Made by a program: the position numbers and the translations under genes
From: an uncultured Eubacteriales bacterium
GTDB lineage: Bacteria > Bacillota > Clostridia > Peptostreptococcales > Anaerovoracaceae
Length of the DNA: 25,480 bases
Assembly: GCA_902766185.1 (NCBI GenBank)
Contig: CACXCQ010000118.1
Location: 1 to 25,480, forward strand
Direction: 5' to 3'
Shown here: in pieces, positions 1-8,111 of the stretch
Layout of the letters: every line of letters begins with the position of its first letter
How positions within the stretch are numbered: position 1 is the stretch's first letter
Notes under the pieces: generated by a model
Database searches by the model: none
Seen by the model: only the letters and a program-made list of their open reading frames with translations
Told to the model about the DNA's origin: nothing

Positions 1-1040
<1,040 letters not shown>

Positions 1041-1052
1041 GAAACAGTCTCT

Positions 1053-1072
1053 GGCCCGCGAAGCAGCGGGCC
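1053..1072 (+). promoter_or_regulatory. GC-rich stem-loop after dnaK
   Basis: Seen directly: arms GGCCCGC (1053-1059) and GCGGGCC (1066-1072) pair perfectly around a 6-nt loop, 12 bp after the dnaK stop. No T-tract follows, so it is unlikely to be a strong intrinsic terminator. It could protect the dnaK mRNA 3' end or mark a processing point before dnaJ. Confidence 0.5.
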
Positions 1073-1090
1073 GCGATAAGGCAGAAGTTA

Positions 1091-1119
1091 CAGGAGCTAT
1101 CGTTTTTCGGTAGCTCCTG
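1091..1119 (+). promoter_or_regulatory. Second stem-loop in the dnaK-dnaJ gap
   Basis: Seen directly: a 12-bp stem (1091-1102 with 1108-1119, one T-G wobble) closes a TTTTT loop. It is not followed by a T-run, so I read it as a partial terminator or mRNA-stability element that sets dnaK above dnaJ rather than an operon end. The dnaJ start lies 40 bp further on. Confidence 0.55.
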
Positions 1120-1158
1120 AACGTGGATAATAGAAATAATTAAACAGGATGATGCACA

Positions 1159-2304
1159 ATGGCAGATAAGAGAGATTATTATGAGGTGCTGGGCCTGCAA
1201 AAGGGTGCCAGTGATGACGAGATCAAGAAGGCATTTCGCAAGCTGGCAATGAAGTACCACCCGGACAAGAATCAAGGGGACAAGGAAGCTGAGGAGAAAT
1301 TCAAGGAGATCAACGAGGCCTATGCGGTGCTGTCCGATCCGGAGCAGAAGTCCAAGTACGACCAGTTCGGTCACGCGGGAGTGGATCCAAACAGCTTCGC
1401 TGGCGCGGGCTTCGGCGGCTTCGGCGGTTTCGAGGACATCTTCGACATGTTCAGCGGCGCCTTCGGCGGCGGCGGTTTCGGCGGGGCCTTCGGCGGTCAG
1501 CGCAGAAGCAACGGCCCGCGGAAGGGCAATGACATCCAGAAGTCCATGACCATCGATTTCACCGAGGCGGCTTTTGGGTGCAAAAAGCAGATCAAGCTGA
1601 CGAAGAACGTCCGCTGCAAGACCTGCGACGGCACGGGCGCAAAACCTGGTACGTCCAAGAAGACCTGCCCCAACTGCGGCGGAACCGGCGAGATCCGGAC
1701 CCAGCAGAGGACTCCTCTGGGAACCTTCCAGAGCGTATCCCCGTGCCCGGACTGCAACGGCACTGGCCAGATCAACGAATCTCCCTGTACGGACTGCAAC
1801 GGCACCGGCCGCGTGCGTGACACCGTGAAGATCACCGTGAACATCCCCGCCGGCGTGGACAACGACTCCGTCATCCCCATCCGGGGCCAGGGAGAGCCGG
1901 GCATAAACGGCGGACCGGACGGAGATCTCTATATCGTTCTGAACGTCCGTCCCCACAAGCTCTTTGAGCGCCGTGGACAGGACCTGTGGCTGGAGATCCC
2001 CATCTCCTTCGACCAGGCTGCTCTGGGCGATGAGATCGTCGTCCCGACTCTGGAGGAAAAGGTCCAGTACAAGGTGCCCGCGGGCACCCAGCCCGGGACC
2101 GTCTTCCGTCTGAAGGGCAAGGGCATCAAGAGCCTGAGGAGCAACCGCAAGGGCGACCTGTATGTGAAGGTCAGCCTGGAGGTGCCCACCAAGCTGAACG
2201 GCAAGCAGAAGAAGGCGATCCAGGCCATGCGTGACGCGGTCACGGATGAGTGCTACCAGAAGAAGAGTGGGTTCTTGTCATCCATTAAGGAATTCTTCTC
2301 CTGA
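1159..2304 (+). CDS. dnaJ: Chaperone protein DnaJ (Hsp40)
   Basis: Co-chaperone that delivers unfolded clients to DnaK and triggers its ATP hydrolysis. The 381 residues show the complete type I layout. The J domain (about 1-70) has the HPD motif at 34-36. A Gly/Phe-rich stretch follows (about 78-121, with repeated GFGG). The zinc-binding region (about 153-216) has four CxxCxGxG repeats beginning CKTCDGTG at 153. The C-terminal substrate-binding domains finish the protein. The length is normal for the family. The ATG at 1159 gives the standard [12 protein letters not shown] start; the ribosome site is weak (AGGATG, about 9 nt upstream), which suggests expression tied to the dnaK transcript. 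A terminator at 2383-2428 closes the unit. Confidence 0.98.
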   Translation: MADKRDYYEVLGLQKGASDDEIKKAFRKLAMKYHPDKNQGDKEAEEKFKEINEAYAVLSDPEQKSKYDQFGHAGVDPNSFAGAGFGGFGGFEDIFDMFSGAFGGGGFGGAFGGQRRSNGPRKGNDIQKSMTIDFTEAAFGCKKQIKLTKNVRCKTCDGTGAKPGTSKKTCPNCGGTGEIRTQQRTPLGTFQSVSPCPDCNGTGQINESPCTDCNGTGRVRDTVKITVNIPAGVDNDSVIPIRGQGEPGINGGPDGDLYIVLNVRPHKLFERRGQDLWLEIPISFDQAALGDEIVVPTLEEKVQYKVPAGTQPGTVFRLKGKGIKSLRSNRKGDLYVKVSLEVPTKLNGKQKKAIQAMRDAVTDECYQKKSGFLSSIKEFFS

Positions 2305-2382
2305 TGAAGCTTGTCTTTTTCGCCCGCAGCATTGTCGGCTGCGAACGAAAAATCCTGCGCTTCGGTCTATACTTGAAGAATG

Positions 2383-2428
2383 GCCGCCGGCCGCAGACCA
2401 TGAGGAGTGGTCTCGCCCGGCGGCTTTT
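2383..2428 (+). terminator. Rho-independent terminator of dnaK-dnaJ
   Basis: Seen directly: GCCGCCGG (2383-2390) pairs with CCGGCGGC (2417-2424). After a small internal loop, AGACCA (2395-2400) pairs with TGGTCT (2408-2413) around a 7-nt loop. TTTT follows at 2425-2428, then further T-rich sequence. A second imperfect inverted repeat lies at 2316-2352 (TTTTTCG/CGAAAAA outer arms) without a T-run. The rest of the 217-bp gap holds the next promoter. Confidence 0.75.
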
Positions 2429-2451
2429 GGTTTGGTGGACCGTCTATGGTC

Positions 2452-2481
2452 TTGTAAGTGGGCGGCCTCGTCCTGTATAAT
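2452..2481 (+). promoter_or_regulatory. Sigma-A type promoter for prmA operon
   Basis: TTGTAA (2452-2457) and a perfect TATAAT (2476-2481) are separated by 18 bp. It sits just after the dnaJ terminator and 40 bp before the prmA start, so it gives prmA, rsmE and the following genes their own transcription start. Confidence 0.65.
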
Positions 2482-2521
2482 GGCGGTATGCTGAACGGAG
2501 AAGACAGAGAGGAAGAAGACA

Positions 2522-3520
2522 ATGAAATACATCGAACTGAAGATCCATGCGTCGTCCCAGGGGGTCGAGGCAGTGACGGAAATGCTGATGCGAAACGGGA
2601 TCACCGCGATCTCCGTGGATGATCCGGCGGATCTGCAGGACATTCTGGACAAAAAGAACGAATACGGATGGGACTACATCGATGAGTCGGTGCGGTCCGG
2701 TGCGGACCGGGAACCCGTGGTCAGCGTCTACCTGGACGATACGGAGGAGGGCAGACAGCAGTTGCAGGACCTGAAGATCCAGGTCATGAAGCTCAAGAGC
2801 CTGGAATTGGAAGGCAAGTTCGGCTGGAACGTGGACTTCGGCCGGCTCTACGCCGAGTCCGAGGTGGTGAACGACGAGGACTGGAAGGACAAGTGGAAGG
2901 AAAACTTCAAGCCCGCCCTGATGACCGACCGGATCGTGGTCAGGCCCTCCTGGGAGGAGTATACCCCAAAGGCAGGTCAGCTGGTGATCGAGATCGATCC
3001 GGGCATGGCCTTCGGGACCGGAACCCACGAGACGACCAGGCTTTGCATGGCCCTGATGCAGATGGAGATCCAGAAGAGGAACAAGGCGGCGTCGCCGGAG
3101 AGCGGAGCCGGCCTGCAGATCATGGATGTGGGCTGCGGCTCCGGCATCCTGTCCATCGGCGCTGCGCTGCTTGGATGCAAGGACGTTCTGGGCATCGAGA
3201 TCGATCCGGACGCCGTTCGCGCAGCTCAGGAAAACGTCATGCGGAACGGATGCGAAGATCGCGTCCGGATCAGCCAGGGAGACCTGACCCAGGGCGTCGA
3301 CTTCGCCGCGGACATCATCGTGGCGAATCTCATGGCGGATTTGGTCATGAAGCTGGCGCCGTCTGCGGCGGAGCATCTGAAGGAAGGCGGCGCGTTCATT
3401 TCCTCCGGCATACTCCTGGAGAAAAAGGACATCGTCTCCGCAGCCATTCGTGATGCGGGATTTACCGTTGACCTGGTCGTGACCGAAGGCGAGTGGTGCG
3501 CCATTCTCGCGCGGATCTGA
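2522..3520 (+). CDS. prmA: Ribosomal protein L11 methyltransferase PrmA
   Basis: SAM-dependent methyltransferase that trimethylates lysines and the N-terminus of ribosomal protein L11. The 332-aa protein has an N-terminal substrate-recognition domain (about 1-100). The catalytic domain carries the family signature GTGTHETT (165-172), the SAM-binding DVGCGSGILSIGA motif (202-214), an acidic ribose-binding strand (GIEID, 224-228), and the ANL motif (268-270) that replaces NPPY in this family. Start: ATG at 2522 with a purine-rich site (GAGAGGAAGAAGAC) just upstream. An insert around 185-197 (KRNKAASPESGAG) between signature and motif I is slightly long. dnaJ-prmA-rsmE adjacency is typical of Clostridia and Bacilli, which supports the call. 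Confidence 0.95.
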   Translation: MKYIELKIHASSQGVEAVTEMLMRNGITAISVDDPADLQDILDKKNEYGWDYIDESVRSGADREPVVSVYLDDTEEGRQQLQDLKIQVMKLKSLELEGKFGWNVDFGRLYAESEVVNDEDWKDKWKENFKPALMTDRIVVRPSWEEYTPKAGQLVIEIDPGMAFGTGTHETTRLCMALMQMEIQKRNKAASPESGAGLQIMDVGCGSGILSIGAALLGCKDVLGIEIDPDAVRAAQENVMRNGCEDRVRISQGDLTQGVDFAADIIVANLMADLVMKLAPSAAEHLKEGGAFISSGILLEKKDIVSAAIRDAGFTVDLVVTEGEWCAILARI

Positions 3521-3634
3521 CCAGCCTTTGCAGGGGGGACGGTTGCAGATCGTTCTCTCAGCATTTCAAAACTGCAATCGGAGCCTGGGGCAGATGCAGT
3601 CGACAGGGAGAGGTACTGACGAAAGAGGAGAAGA

Positions 3635-4423
3635 ATGAGTCGTTTTTTCGTTGAGCCGGCACAGATCGGCATGGATACGATCACAATAGAAGACGCCGGT
3701 GATCTTAAGCATATGGGAAAGGTGCTGCGGCTCAGGCCGGGAGACCAGGTGGATGTTTCCGACGGCAATGAGTGGGAGTACAGAGCGGAGATCCTGTCTT
3801 TGGACAGGGAGGAGGCGGTGCTGAAGATCCTGGACAAACAGAAGTGCGCCGCTGAGCCCAAAGTGCAGGTCACCCTGTATCAGGGCATTCCCAGGCAGGG
3901 GAAGATGGAGACCATCATCCAGAAGTGCGTGGAACTCGGGGTGCGCAGGATCGTTCCCGTTTTTATGGACCGGACGGTGGTGACGGACAAAGGAAATTTC
4001 GGGAAGAAGATCAGCCGGTGGCAGAAGGTGTCCGCGGAGGCGGTCAAGCAGTGCCGGCGGGGGATCATTCCGGAAGTGAGTGAGGCGGTGAACATGAGCC
4101 GGGTCCTGGAGGAACTGGGGGACAGGGAACAGCCGGGGGCTTATGATCTGGTCCTGATCCCCTATGAAAACGAGCAGGGGACCACCATCAAGGACGTGCT
4201 GCGGGCCGCGCCGCCGGATGCGCAGATCCCCACCGAGGTGCCGCAGAATGCCCCCGCGCGGATCGCGGTGCTCATCGGACCGGAGGGGGGATTCAGCGAC
4301 GCAGAGGTGGAGCAGGTGATTGCTGCCGGAGGCCGGTCAGTCACTCTGGGCAGGACCACCCTGCGCACGGAGACCGCGGGCATGGCGGCCATCGCCATGA
4401 TCATGTATGAGCTGGAACTGTAA
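3635..4423 (+). CDS. rsmE: 16S rRNA (uracil1498-N3)-methyltransferase RsmE
   Basis: SPOUT-class methyltransferase that makes m3U1498 in the decoding region of 16S rRNA. The protein has 262 residues. The N-terminal PUA-like part holds the HMGKVLRLRPGD motif (about 26-37). The C-terminal trefoil-knot domain carries IGPEGGFSDAEVE and TLGRTTLRTETAGMAA, the two SAM-knot motifs that define RsmE. Start ATG 3635 is preceded by a good ribosome site (AAAGAGGAG). The 114-bp gap after prmA contains no gene and no convincing terminator, so the two are probably co-transcribed. The next gene begins 16 bp downstream. Confidence 0.96.
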   Translation: MSRFFVEPAQIGMDTITIEDAGDLKHMGKVLRLRPGDQVDVSDGNEWEYRAEILSLDREEAVLKILDKQKCAAEPKVQVTLYQGIPRQGKMETIIQKCVELGVRRIVPVFMDRTVVTDKGNFGKKISRWQKVSAEAVKQCRRGIIPEVSEAVNMSRVLEELGDREQPGAYDLVLIPYENEQGTTIKDVLRAAPPDAQIPTEVPQNAPARIAVLIGPEGGFSDAEVEQVIAAGGRSVTLGRTTLRTETAGMAAIAMIMYELEL

Positions 4424-4439
4424 GACAGGAGCAGAAAGA

Positions 4440-5357
4440 ATGAACATCGTTTTTCTGGATCACGAGGTGATCGACCGGGGAGACATCGATTGGTCGAAGG
4501 TGGAGGCACTGGGCAAACTCACCATATATGCGCATTCCACGAAGGAGGAAGGCATCCGGCGACTGAGGGAAGCGAAGGCCGAGGCGGTGATGGTGGACGA
4601 GTTCGCCGTGGACCGGGAGGTCATGGAAGCGGTTCCGGGCCTGCGGTTCATCGGACCTGCGGCCACCGGCTATAACCACATCGACCTGGACTGCGCGAAG
4701 GAGCGGGGCATAGCCGTGTGCAATGTTCCGGCCTATTCGACGGAGGCCGTGGCCCAGCATGCTTTCGCGCTGCTGCTGACGCTGGCCAATCAGATCGGCG
4801 GATTCGACGCGGATATCCACGCCGGCAAATGGACAGAGGAGACCGGCTGCGCCTATACCCCCAGACCGCTCCTGCTTTTGCACGGCAAAAGCCTGGGCAT
4901 CGTGGGGTACGGCAACATCGGACGAAGGATGGAACAGCTGGCGCAGGCCTTTGGGATGCGCGTCAGCATCTACAGCCGGGATCCGGAGGAGGCGATCCGC
5001 TCGGATGTGGTCAGCCTGCACTGCCCGTTGACGGAGGAGAACCGGGGGATGGTGGACGGAGAGTTCATCCGCCGGATGAAGGATGGAGCGATCCTGATCA
5101 ATACCGCCAGGGGAGGACTTCTGGACGAAGAAGCTGTCGCGGAGGCGCTGCGGAGCGGAAAACTCAGCGGCTTCGGCGCGGACGTGCTCTCCACAGAGCC
5201 GCCTTCGCCGGACAATCCGCTGCTCACCGCGCCCCGCTGCGTGCTGACTCCGCACATCGCCTTCACCCCGGTGGAGATCCGGCAGCTGGTCATCGATATC
5301 TGCGCCGACAACCTGCGCAGCTTTATGGAGGGCGGGGATCTGAACCGGATCGTCTGA
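4440..5357 (+). CDS. D-2-hydroxyacid dehydrogenase (hydroxypyruvate/glycerate dehydrogenase type)
   Basis: NAD(P)-linked oxidoreductase of the D-isomer 2-hydroxyacid family, interconverting a 2-oxoacid such as hydroxypyruvate, glyoxylate or pyruvate with its D-hydroxyacid; the substrate cannot be set from sequence. The protein has 305 aa from ATG 4440, chosen because GGAGCAGAAAGA precedes it; an upstream in-frame ATG at 4407 lies inside rsmE. The Rossmann fingerprint GIVGYGNIG is at 153-161. The catalytic triad is present: R224 (NTARGG), E253 (STEPP) and H272 (TPHIAF). Odd: after the strand ending YSRD (178-181) it goes almost directly to SDVVSLHCPL, so about 20 residues of the usual cofactor domain are missing. 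It sits between two RNA-modification genes and may be cotranscribed with them. Confidence 0.88.
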   Translation: MNIVFLDHEVIDRGDIDWSKVEALGKLTIYAHSTKEEGIRRLREAKAEAVMVDEFAVDREVMEAVPGLRFIGPAATGYNHIDLDCAKERGIAVCNVPAYSTEAVAQHAFALLLTLANQIGGFDADIHAGKWTEETGCAYTPRPLLLLHGKSLGIVGYGNIGRRMEQLAQAFGMRVSIYSRDPEEAIRSDVVSLHCPLTEENRGMVDGEFIRRMKDGAILINTARGGLLDEEAVAEALRSGKLSGFGADVLSTEPPSPDNPLLTAPRCVLTPHIAFTPVEIRQLVIDICADNLRSFMEGGDLNRIV

Positions 5358-5369
5358 GGAAACAGAAAT

Positions 5370-6728
5370 ATGAAGATCGCATTTCACACCCTCGGGTGTA
5401 AAGTCAATCAATATGAATCAGAGGCCATGGCCCGCATGTTCCGGCAGCGGGGCCACGAGATCGTAGGCGAAAGGGAATTCGCCGATGTTTACGTGGTCAA
5501 TACCTGTACGGTGACGGCAGTGGCAGACCGCAAGTCCCGGCAGTACATCCGGCGGATGAAAAAGGTCAACCCGGACAGCGTGGTGGCGGTCACGGGATGC
5601 TACGCCCAGATCGATCCGGAAGCAGTGAAGGGGATCGAGGGCGTGGACATCGTCACCGGAACCAACGAGAAGAGCACGCTGCCGGATTATGTGGAGGAGT
5701 TCGTGCGGCAGCGCCGGCAGGAGCAGGATACCCATATCCTCGACTGGGAGGACATCGACCACTACGAGAGCATCGGCCTGGTGACCAGCGCGGAGAACCG
5801 GACCCGGGCCTACGTCAAGATCCAGGAGGGGTGCAATCGGTTCTGCAGCTACTGCGTGATCCCGTACGCCAGAGGCAATATCCGCAGCCGGGACCTGGAG
5901 GAGATCATCCAGGAGGCGGAGCAGCTGGTGGCGGAAGGCTACAAAGAGATCGTGCTCACCGGGATCAACACGGCGCTCTACGGCATGGAGGAGGGCGGCG
6001 GCATCTGCGGTTCTTCCGATCATGAAGCGGCTGAGGAGCCCTACGGGGTGGAGCGGGTCATCGCCGCTCTCGATGCTCTGCCGGGGGAATTCCGCATCCG
6101 GCTCAGCTCCCTTGAACCGGCGGTGGTGAACGCGGATTACGTGAAGCGGCTGCTGAAGTACGGGCGGCTCTGCCATCATCTGCATCTGTCCGCCCAGAGC
6201 GGAAGTGACCGGATCCTCAAGGCGATGAACCGGCCTTACGACCGGAAGGAATACCTCAGGATCGTGGAAACGGTGCGGGAGGCGGACCCATTCTACGGGA
6301 TCTCCACGGATATCATCGCGGGTTTTCCGGGAGAGAAGGAGAGGGATCATCAGGACAGCGTGGACCTGATCGGAGAGTGCGTATTCTGCAGGACCCACGT
6401 GTTCCGCTATTCCCCGCGGCCAAAGACAGCCGCGGCGTCCATGAAGGAGCAGGTCTCACCCCAGGTGAAGAACCGGCGAAGCGACGCCCTCCAGGAGGCA
6501 GGCGCAAAGGCTGGAACCAGCTTTTGCAGGAAGAACCTGGGACAGGAGAGGACGGTCCTGATGGAGGAGTATCTGCCCGAAAAAGGCATGGTCACCGGCC
6601 TGACGGACAACTATATCCGGGTCTATGTCCGCTGCCGCGAAGAGGAGAGCGGAGAGATGCTGAACACCTTCAGACAGGTGAAGCTTACGGAAATCTTCGC
6701 GGATGGATGTCTTGGATTGATTTTGTGA
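5370..6728 (+). CDS. mtaB: tRNA (N6-threonylcarbamoyladenosine(37)-C2)-methylthiotransferase MtaB
   Basis: Radical SAM methylthiotransferase that converts t6A37 of tRNAs to ms2t6A, improving decoding of ANN codons. The 452-residue protein begins MKIAFHTLGCKVNQYESEAM, the MtaB/YqeV signature. Cluster-binding cysteines of the N-terminal domain are C10, C46 and C77. The radical SAM triad is C155, C159 and C162 (CNRFCSYC). The C-terminus (about 390-452) fits the TRAM-like RNA-binding region. A short extra loop (GGGICGSSDHEAAEE, after GMEE) lies before RVIAALD. It starts 12 bp after the dehydrogenase stop and is likely the last gene of the prmA unit. Its 3' end overlaps a candidate promoter for the HIT gene. 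Confidence 0.95.
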   Translation: MKIAFHTLGCKVNQYESEAMARMFRQRGHEIVGEREFADVYVVNTCTVTAVADRKSRQYIRRMKKVNPDSVVAVTGCYAQIDPEAVKGIEGVDIVTGTNEKSTLPDYVEEFVRQRRQEQDTHILDWEDIDHYESIGLVTSAENRTRAYVKIQEGCNRFCSYCVIPYARGNIRSRDLEEIIQEAEQLVAEGYKEIVLTGINTALYGMEEGGGICGSSDHEAAEEPYGVERVIAALDALPGEFRIRLSSLEPAVVNADYVKRLLKYGRLCHHLHLSAQSGSDRILKAMNRPYDRKEYLRIVETVREADPFYGISTDIIAGFPGEKERDHQDSVDLIGECVFCRTHVFRYSPRPKTAAASMKEQVSPQVKNRRSDALQEAGAKAGTSFCRKNLGQERTVLMEEYLPEKGMVTGLTDNYIRVYVRCREEESGEMLNTFRQVKLTEIFADGCLGLIL

Positions 6729-6745
6729 AACAATAGTGGTATATT
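6717..6745 (+). promoter_or_regulatory. Candidate promoter for HIT gene
   Basis: TTGATT (6717-6722) and TATATT (6740-6745) with a 17-bp spacer. The -35 element lies in the last codons of mtaB. It sits 36 bp before the HIT start, in a small AT-rich dip. Confidence 0.5.
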
Positions 6746-6780
6746 TGTTTCATATTCATTGAAGGAAAGGATGTGAAGAA

Positions 6781-7122
6781 ATGAGCGACTGCATTTTCTG
6801 TAAAATCGCTAACGGCGAGATCCCTTCGAATAAGGTATATGAGGACGAGCAGATCATGTGCTTCCACGACGCTGATCCCCAGGCTCCTGTCCACGTGCTG
6901 ATCATTCCGAAGAAGCACATCGAATCTCTGGATGACCTGCAGGAAGAGGATAAGGAACTGGTGGGCACCATCATGCTGAAGGTGAAGGATCTGGCGAAGG
7001 ACCTCGGTCTGGACAACGGCTACCGCCTGGTGAACAACTGCGGCGAGGATGGATTCCAGACGGTGAAGCACCTGCATTTCCATCTGCTGGGCAAGCGCAA
7101 GATGACCTGGCCTCCGGGCTGA
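6781..7122 (+). CDS. HIT family nucleotide hydrolase (HinT-like)
   Basis: Small cytoplasmic purine nucleoside phosphoramidase/nucleotidyl hydrolase of the histidine-triad superfamily, HinT branch. The protein has 113 aa. The start CIFCKIANGEIPS and the VLIIPKKHI segment are the standard HinT features, and the nucleotide-binding triad HLHFHLL (HxHxHxx) is near residues 98-104. The first two cysteines (CIFC) suggest a structural zinc site, as in many homologues. Start ATG 6781 follows GAAGGAAAGG. Its position just before rpsU and yqeY is conserved in many Clostridia. It probably forms its own short transcript between the promoter at 6717 and the hairpin at 7177. Confidence 0.95.
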   Translation: MSDCIFCKIANGEIPSNKVYEDEQIMCFHDADPQAPVHVLIIPKKHIESLDDLQEEDKELVGTIMLKVKDLAKDLGLDNGYRLVNNCGEDGFQTVKHLHFHLLGKRKMTWPPG

Positions 7123-7176
7123 TGACCGAAGAGGCGTCAGCGGGAAAAGGTGATCCGATAAACGGAAACTCTGCTG

Positions 7177-7221
7177 AAAGTGCAGCGTTCGGTGTCCAAG
7201 TACCGGCGTATTGCACTTTTT
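7177..7221 (+). terminator. Possible terminator after HIT gene
   Basis: AAAGTGCA (7177-7184) pairs with TGCACTTT (7212-7219), and the T-run continues to 7221. The enclosed segment contains a small CGGT/ACCG hairpin. The loop is long for an intrinsic terminator, so the call is tentative. It is placed correctly, between the HIT stop and the rpsU promoter. Confidence 0.45.
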
Positions 7222-7234
7222 CAGTTGATAGTTC

Positions 7235-7263
7235 TTGCATTCGCCATTTTGAAATAGTATAAT
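7235..7263 (+). promoter_or_regulatory. Promoter for rpsU-yqeY
   Basis: TTGCAT (7235-7240), a 17-bp spacer and a perfect TATAAT (7258-7263), 54 bp before the rpsU start. The -35 is weak (TTG only), but the -10 and spacing are ideal. Confidence 0.6.
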
Positions 7264-7316
7264 GGCAACGTTGTGAGCGAACCACATGATTATACAAAGT
7301 CAGGAGGTGAGACGGG

Positions 7317-7496
7317 ATGGCACAGGTAATCGTCAGAGAGAACGAAAGCTTGGAGAGCGCTCTGAAGAGATTCAAGAGATCGTGCGCCAGAGATGGCGTC
7401 ATGGCTGAGGTCAGAAAAAGAGAGCACTATGAGAAGCCGAGCGTAAGAAGAAAGAAAAAGTCTGAGGCGGCCAGAAAGAAAGCGAGAAAGTACTAA
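7317..7496 (+). CDS. rpsU: 30S ribosomal protein S21
   Basis: Small basic protein of the 30S subunit platform, involved in mRNA selection near the 16S rRNA 3' end. Translating from the ATG at 7317 gives 59 residues starting [20 protein letters not shown], which is the S21 signature, and ending in an Arg/Lys-rich helix (KKARKY). The length matches the usual 57-60 aa in Firmicutes. A strong ribosome site (AGGAGGTGA, 7302-7310) lies 6 nt upstream. yqeY follows after 52 bp with no terminator between, so the two are probably co-transcribed, the arrangement common in Clostridia and Bacilli. Confidence 0.97.
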   Translation: MAQVIVRENESLESALKRFKRSCARDGVMAEVRKREHYEKPSVRRKKKSEAARKKARKY

Positions 7497-7548
7497 GCTT
7501 GTTTTCTGTATTGGAAGTCCGGAATAGAATTGCGAAGGAGTGTTGGAA

Positions 7549-8001
7549 GTGACCTTAAAAGAAAGATTGGATGCTGACTTTAAGGACGCAATGAAAAAAA
7601 GAGAAACTGTCCGCAAGGAAACGATCAGTTTCGTCAGAGCTGCTGTCAAGCAGTATGAGGTGGACAACAGGGAAGAGATCGACGACGCAGGGGTTGCCGC
7701 GATCCTGGCCAAGCAGGTCAAGATGAGGAAGGACGCCCTGGCTGACTTTGAATCTGCCGGACGAACAGATCTGGTAGACGCTTACAACGCAGAGATCGAG
7801 GTGCTGAAGCAGTACATGCCGAAGCAGCTTACCCCGGAAGAGATCCTGGATCTCGTGAAGCAGACCGCCGCGGACGCGGGCATCGATGCCGGCAGCGGCA
7901 GAGCATCCATGGGGAAGCTGATGGGAAGCGTGATGCCGAAGGTGAAGGGAATCGCCGATGGCAACGCGGTGAAACAGGCGGTCATGGAATACCTCGGTTG
8001 A
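7549..8001 (+). CDS. yqeY: GatB/YqeY domain protein
   Basis: Protein of the YqeY family, related to the tRNA-binding tail of the GatB amidotransferase subunit. It is thought to bind tRNA or act in translation quality, but its exact role is unknown. I choose the GTG at 7549: AAGGAG (7535-7540) sits 8 nt upstream and the product begins MTLKERLDADF, the normal family start. Longer starts at 7540 or 7543 would overlap or abut the ribosome site. This gives 150 aa, the standard family length. Visible family features are the N-terminal helices (LKERL...AMKKRETVRKETI), the LKQYMPKQLTPEEI segment and the ASMGKLMGSVMPKVKG motif near the end. A terminator follows 18 bp downstream. Confidence 0.93.
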   Translation: MTLKERLDADFKDAMKKRETVRKETISFVRAAVKQYEVDNREEIDDAGVAAILAKQVKMRKDALADFESAGRTDLVDAYNAEIEVLKQYMPKQLTPEEILDLVKQTAADAGIDAGSGRASMGKLMGSVMPKVKGIADGNAVKQAVMEYLG

Positions 8002-8018
8002 TCACAACAGTAAACAGA

Positions 8019-8051
8019 AGAACTGCCGCGGAAATGCGGCGGTTCTTTTTT
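8019..8051 (+). terminator. Rho-independent terminator after yqeY
   Basis: An 11-bp stem (AGAACTGCCGC 8019-8029 with GCGGCGGTTCT 8036-8046, one T-G wobble) around a 6-nt loop runs straight into a T-tract (8046-8051). This is a classic intrinsic terminator. Confidence 0.92.
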
Positions 8052-8065
8052 CGTATTGGTCAGTG

Positions 8066-8074
8066 TGTTACAAT
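8066..8074 (+). promoter_or_regulatory. Extended -10 promoter for the ygiQ operon
   Basis: TGTTACAAT (TGnTACAAT) matches an extended -10 element, 37 bp before the chosen ygiQ start. No good -35 is seen: the T-tract of the yqeY terminator occupies that position. The element is therefore weak evidence, but the location fits. Confidence 0.4.
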
Positions 8075-8111
8075 GTGACTGATGAAGAAGGACTGGAGAG
8101 GAGCGGGAGCG

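Noticed and set aside
2316..2352. Inverted repeat after dnaJ with TTTTTCG and CGAAAAA arms as a terminator
   Set aside because: The T-run is in the left arm and pairs with the A-run, and no T-tract follows. The real terminator is better placed at 2383-2428.
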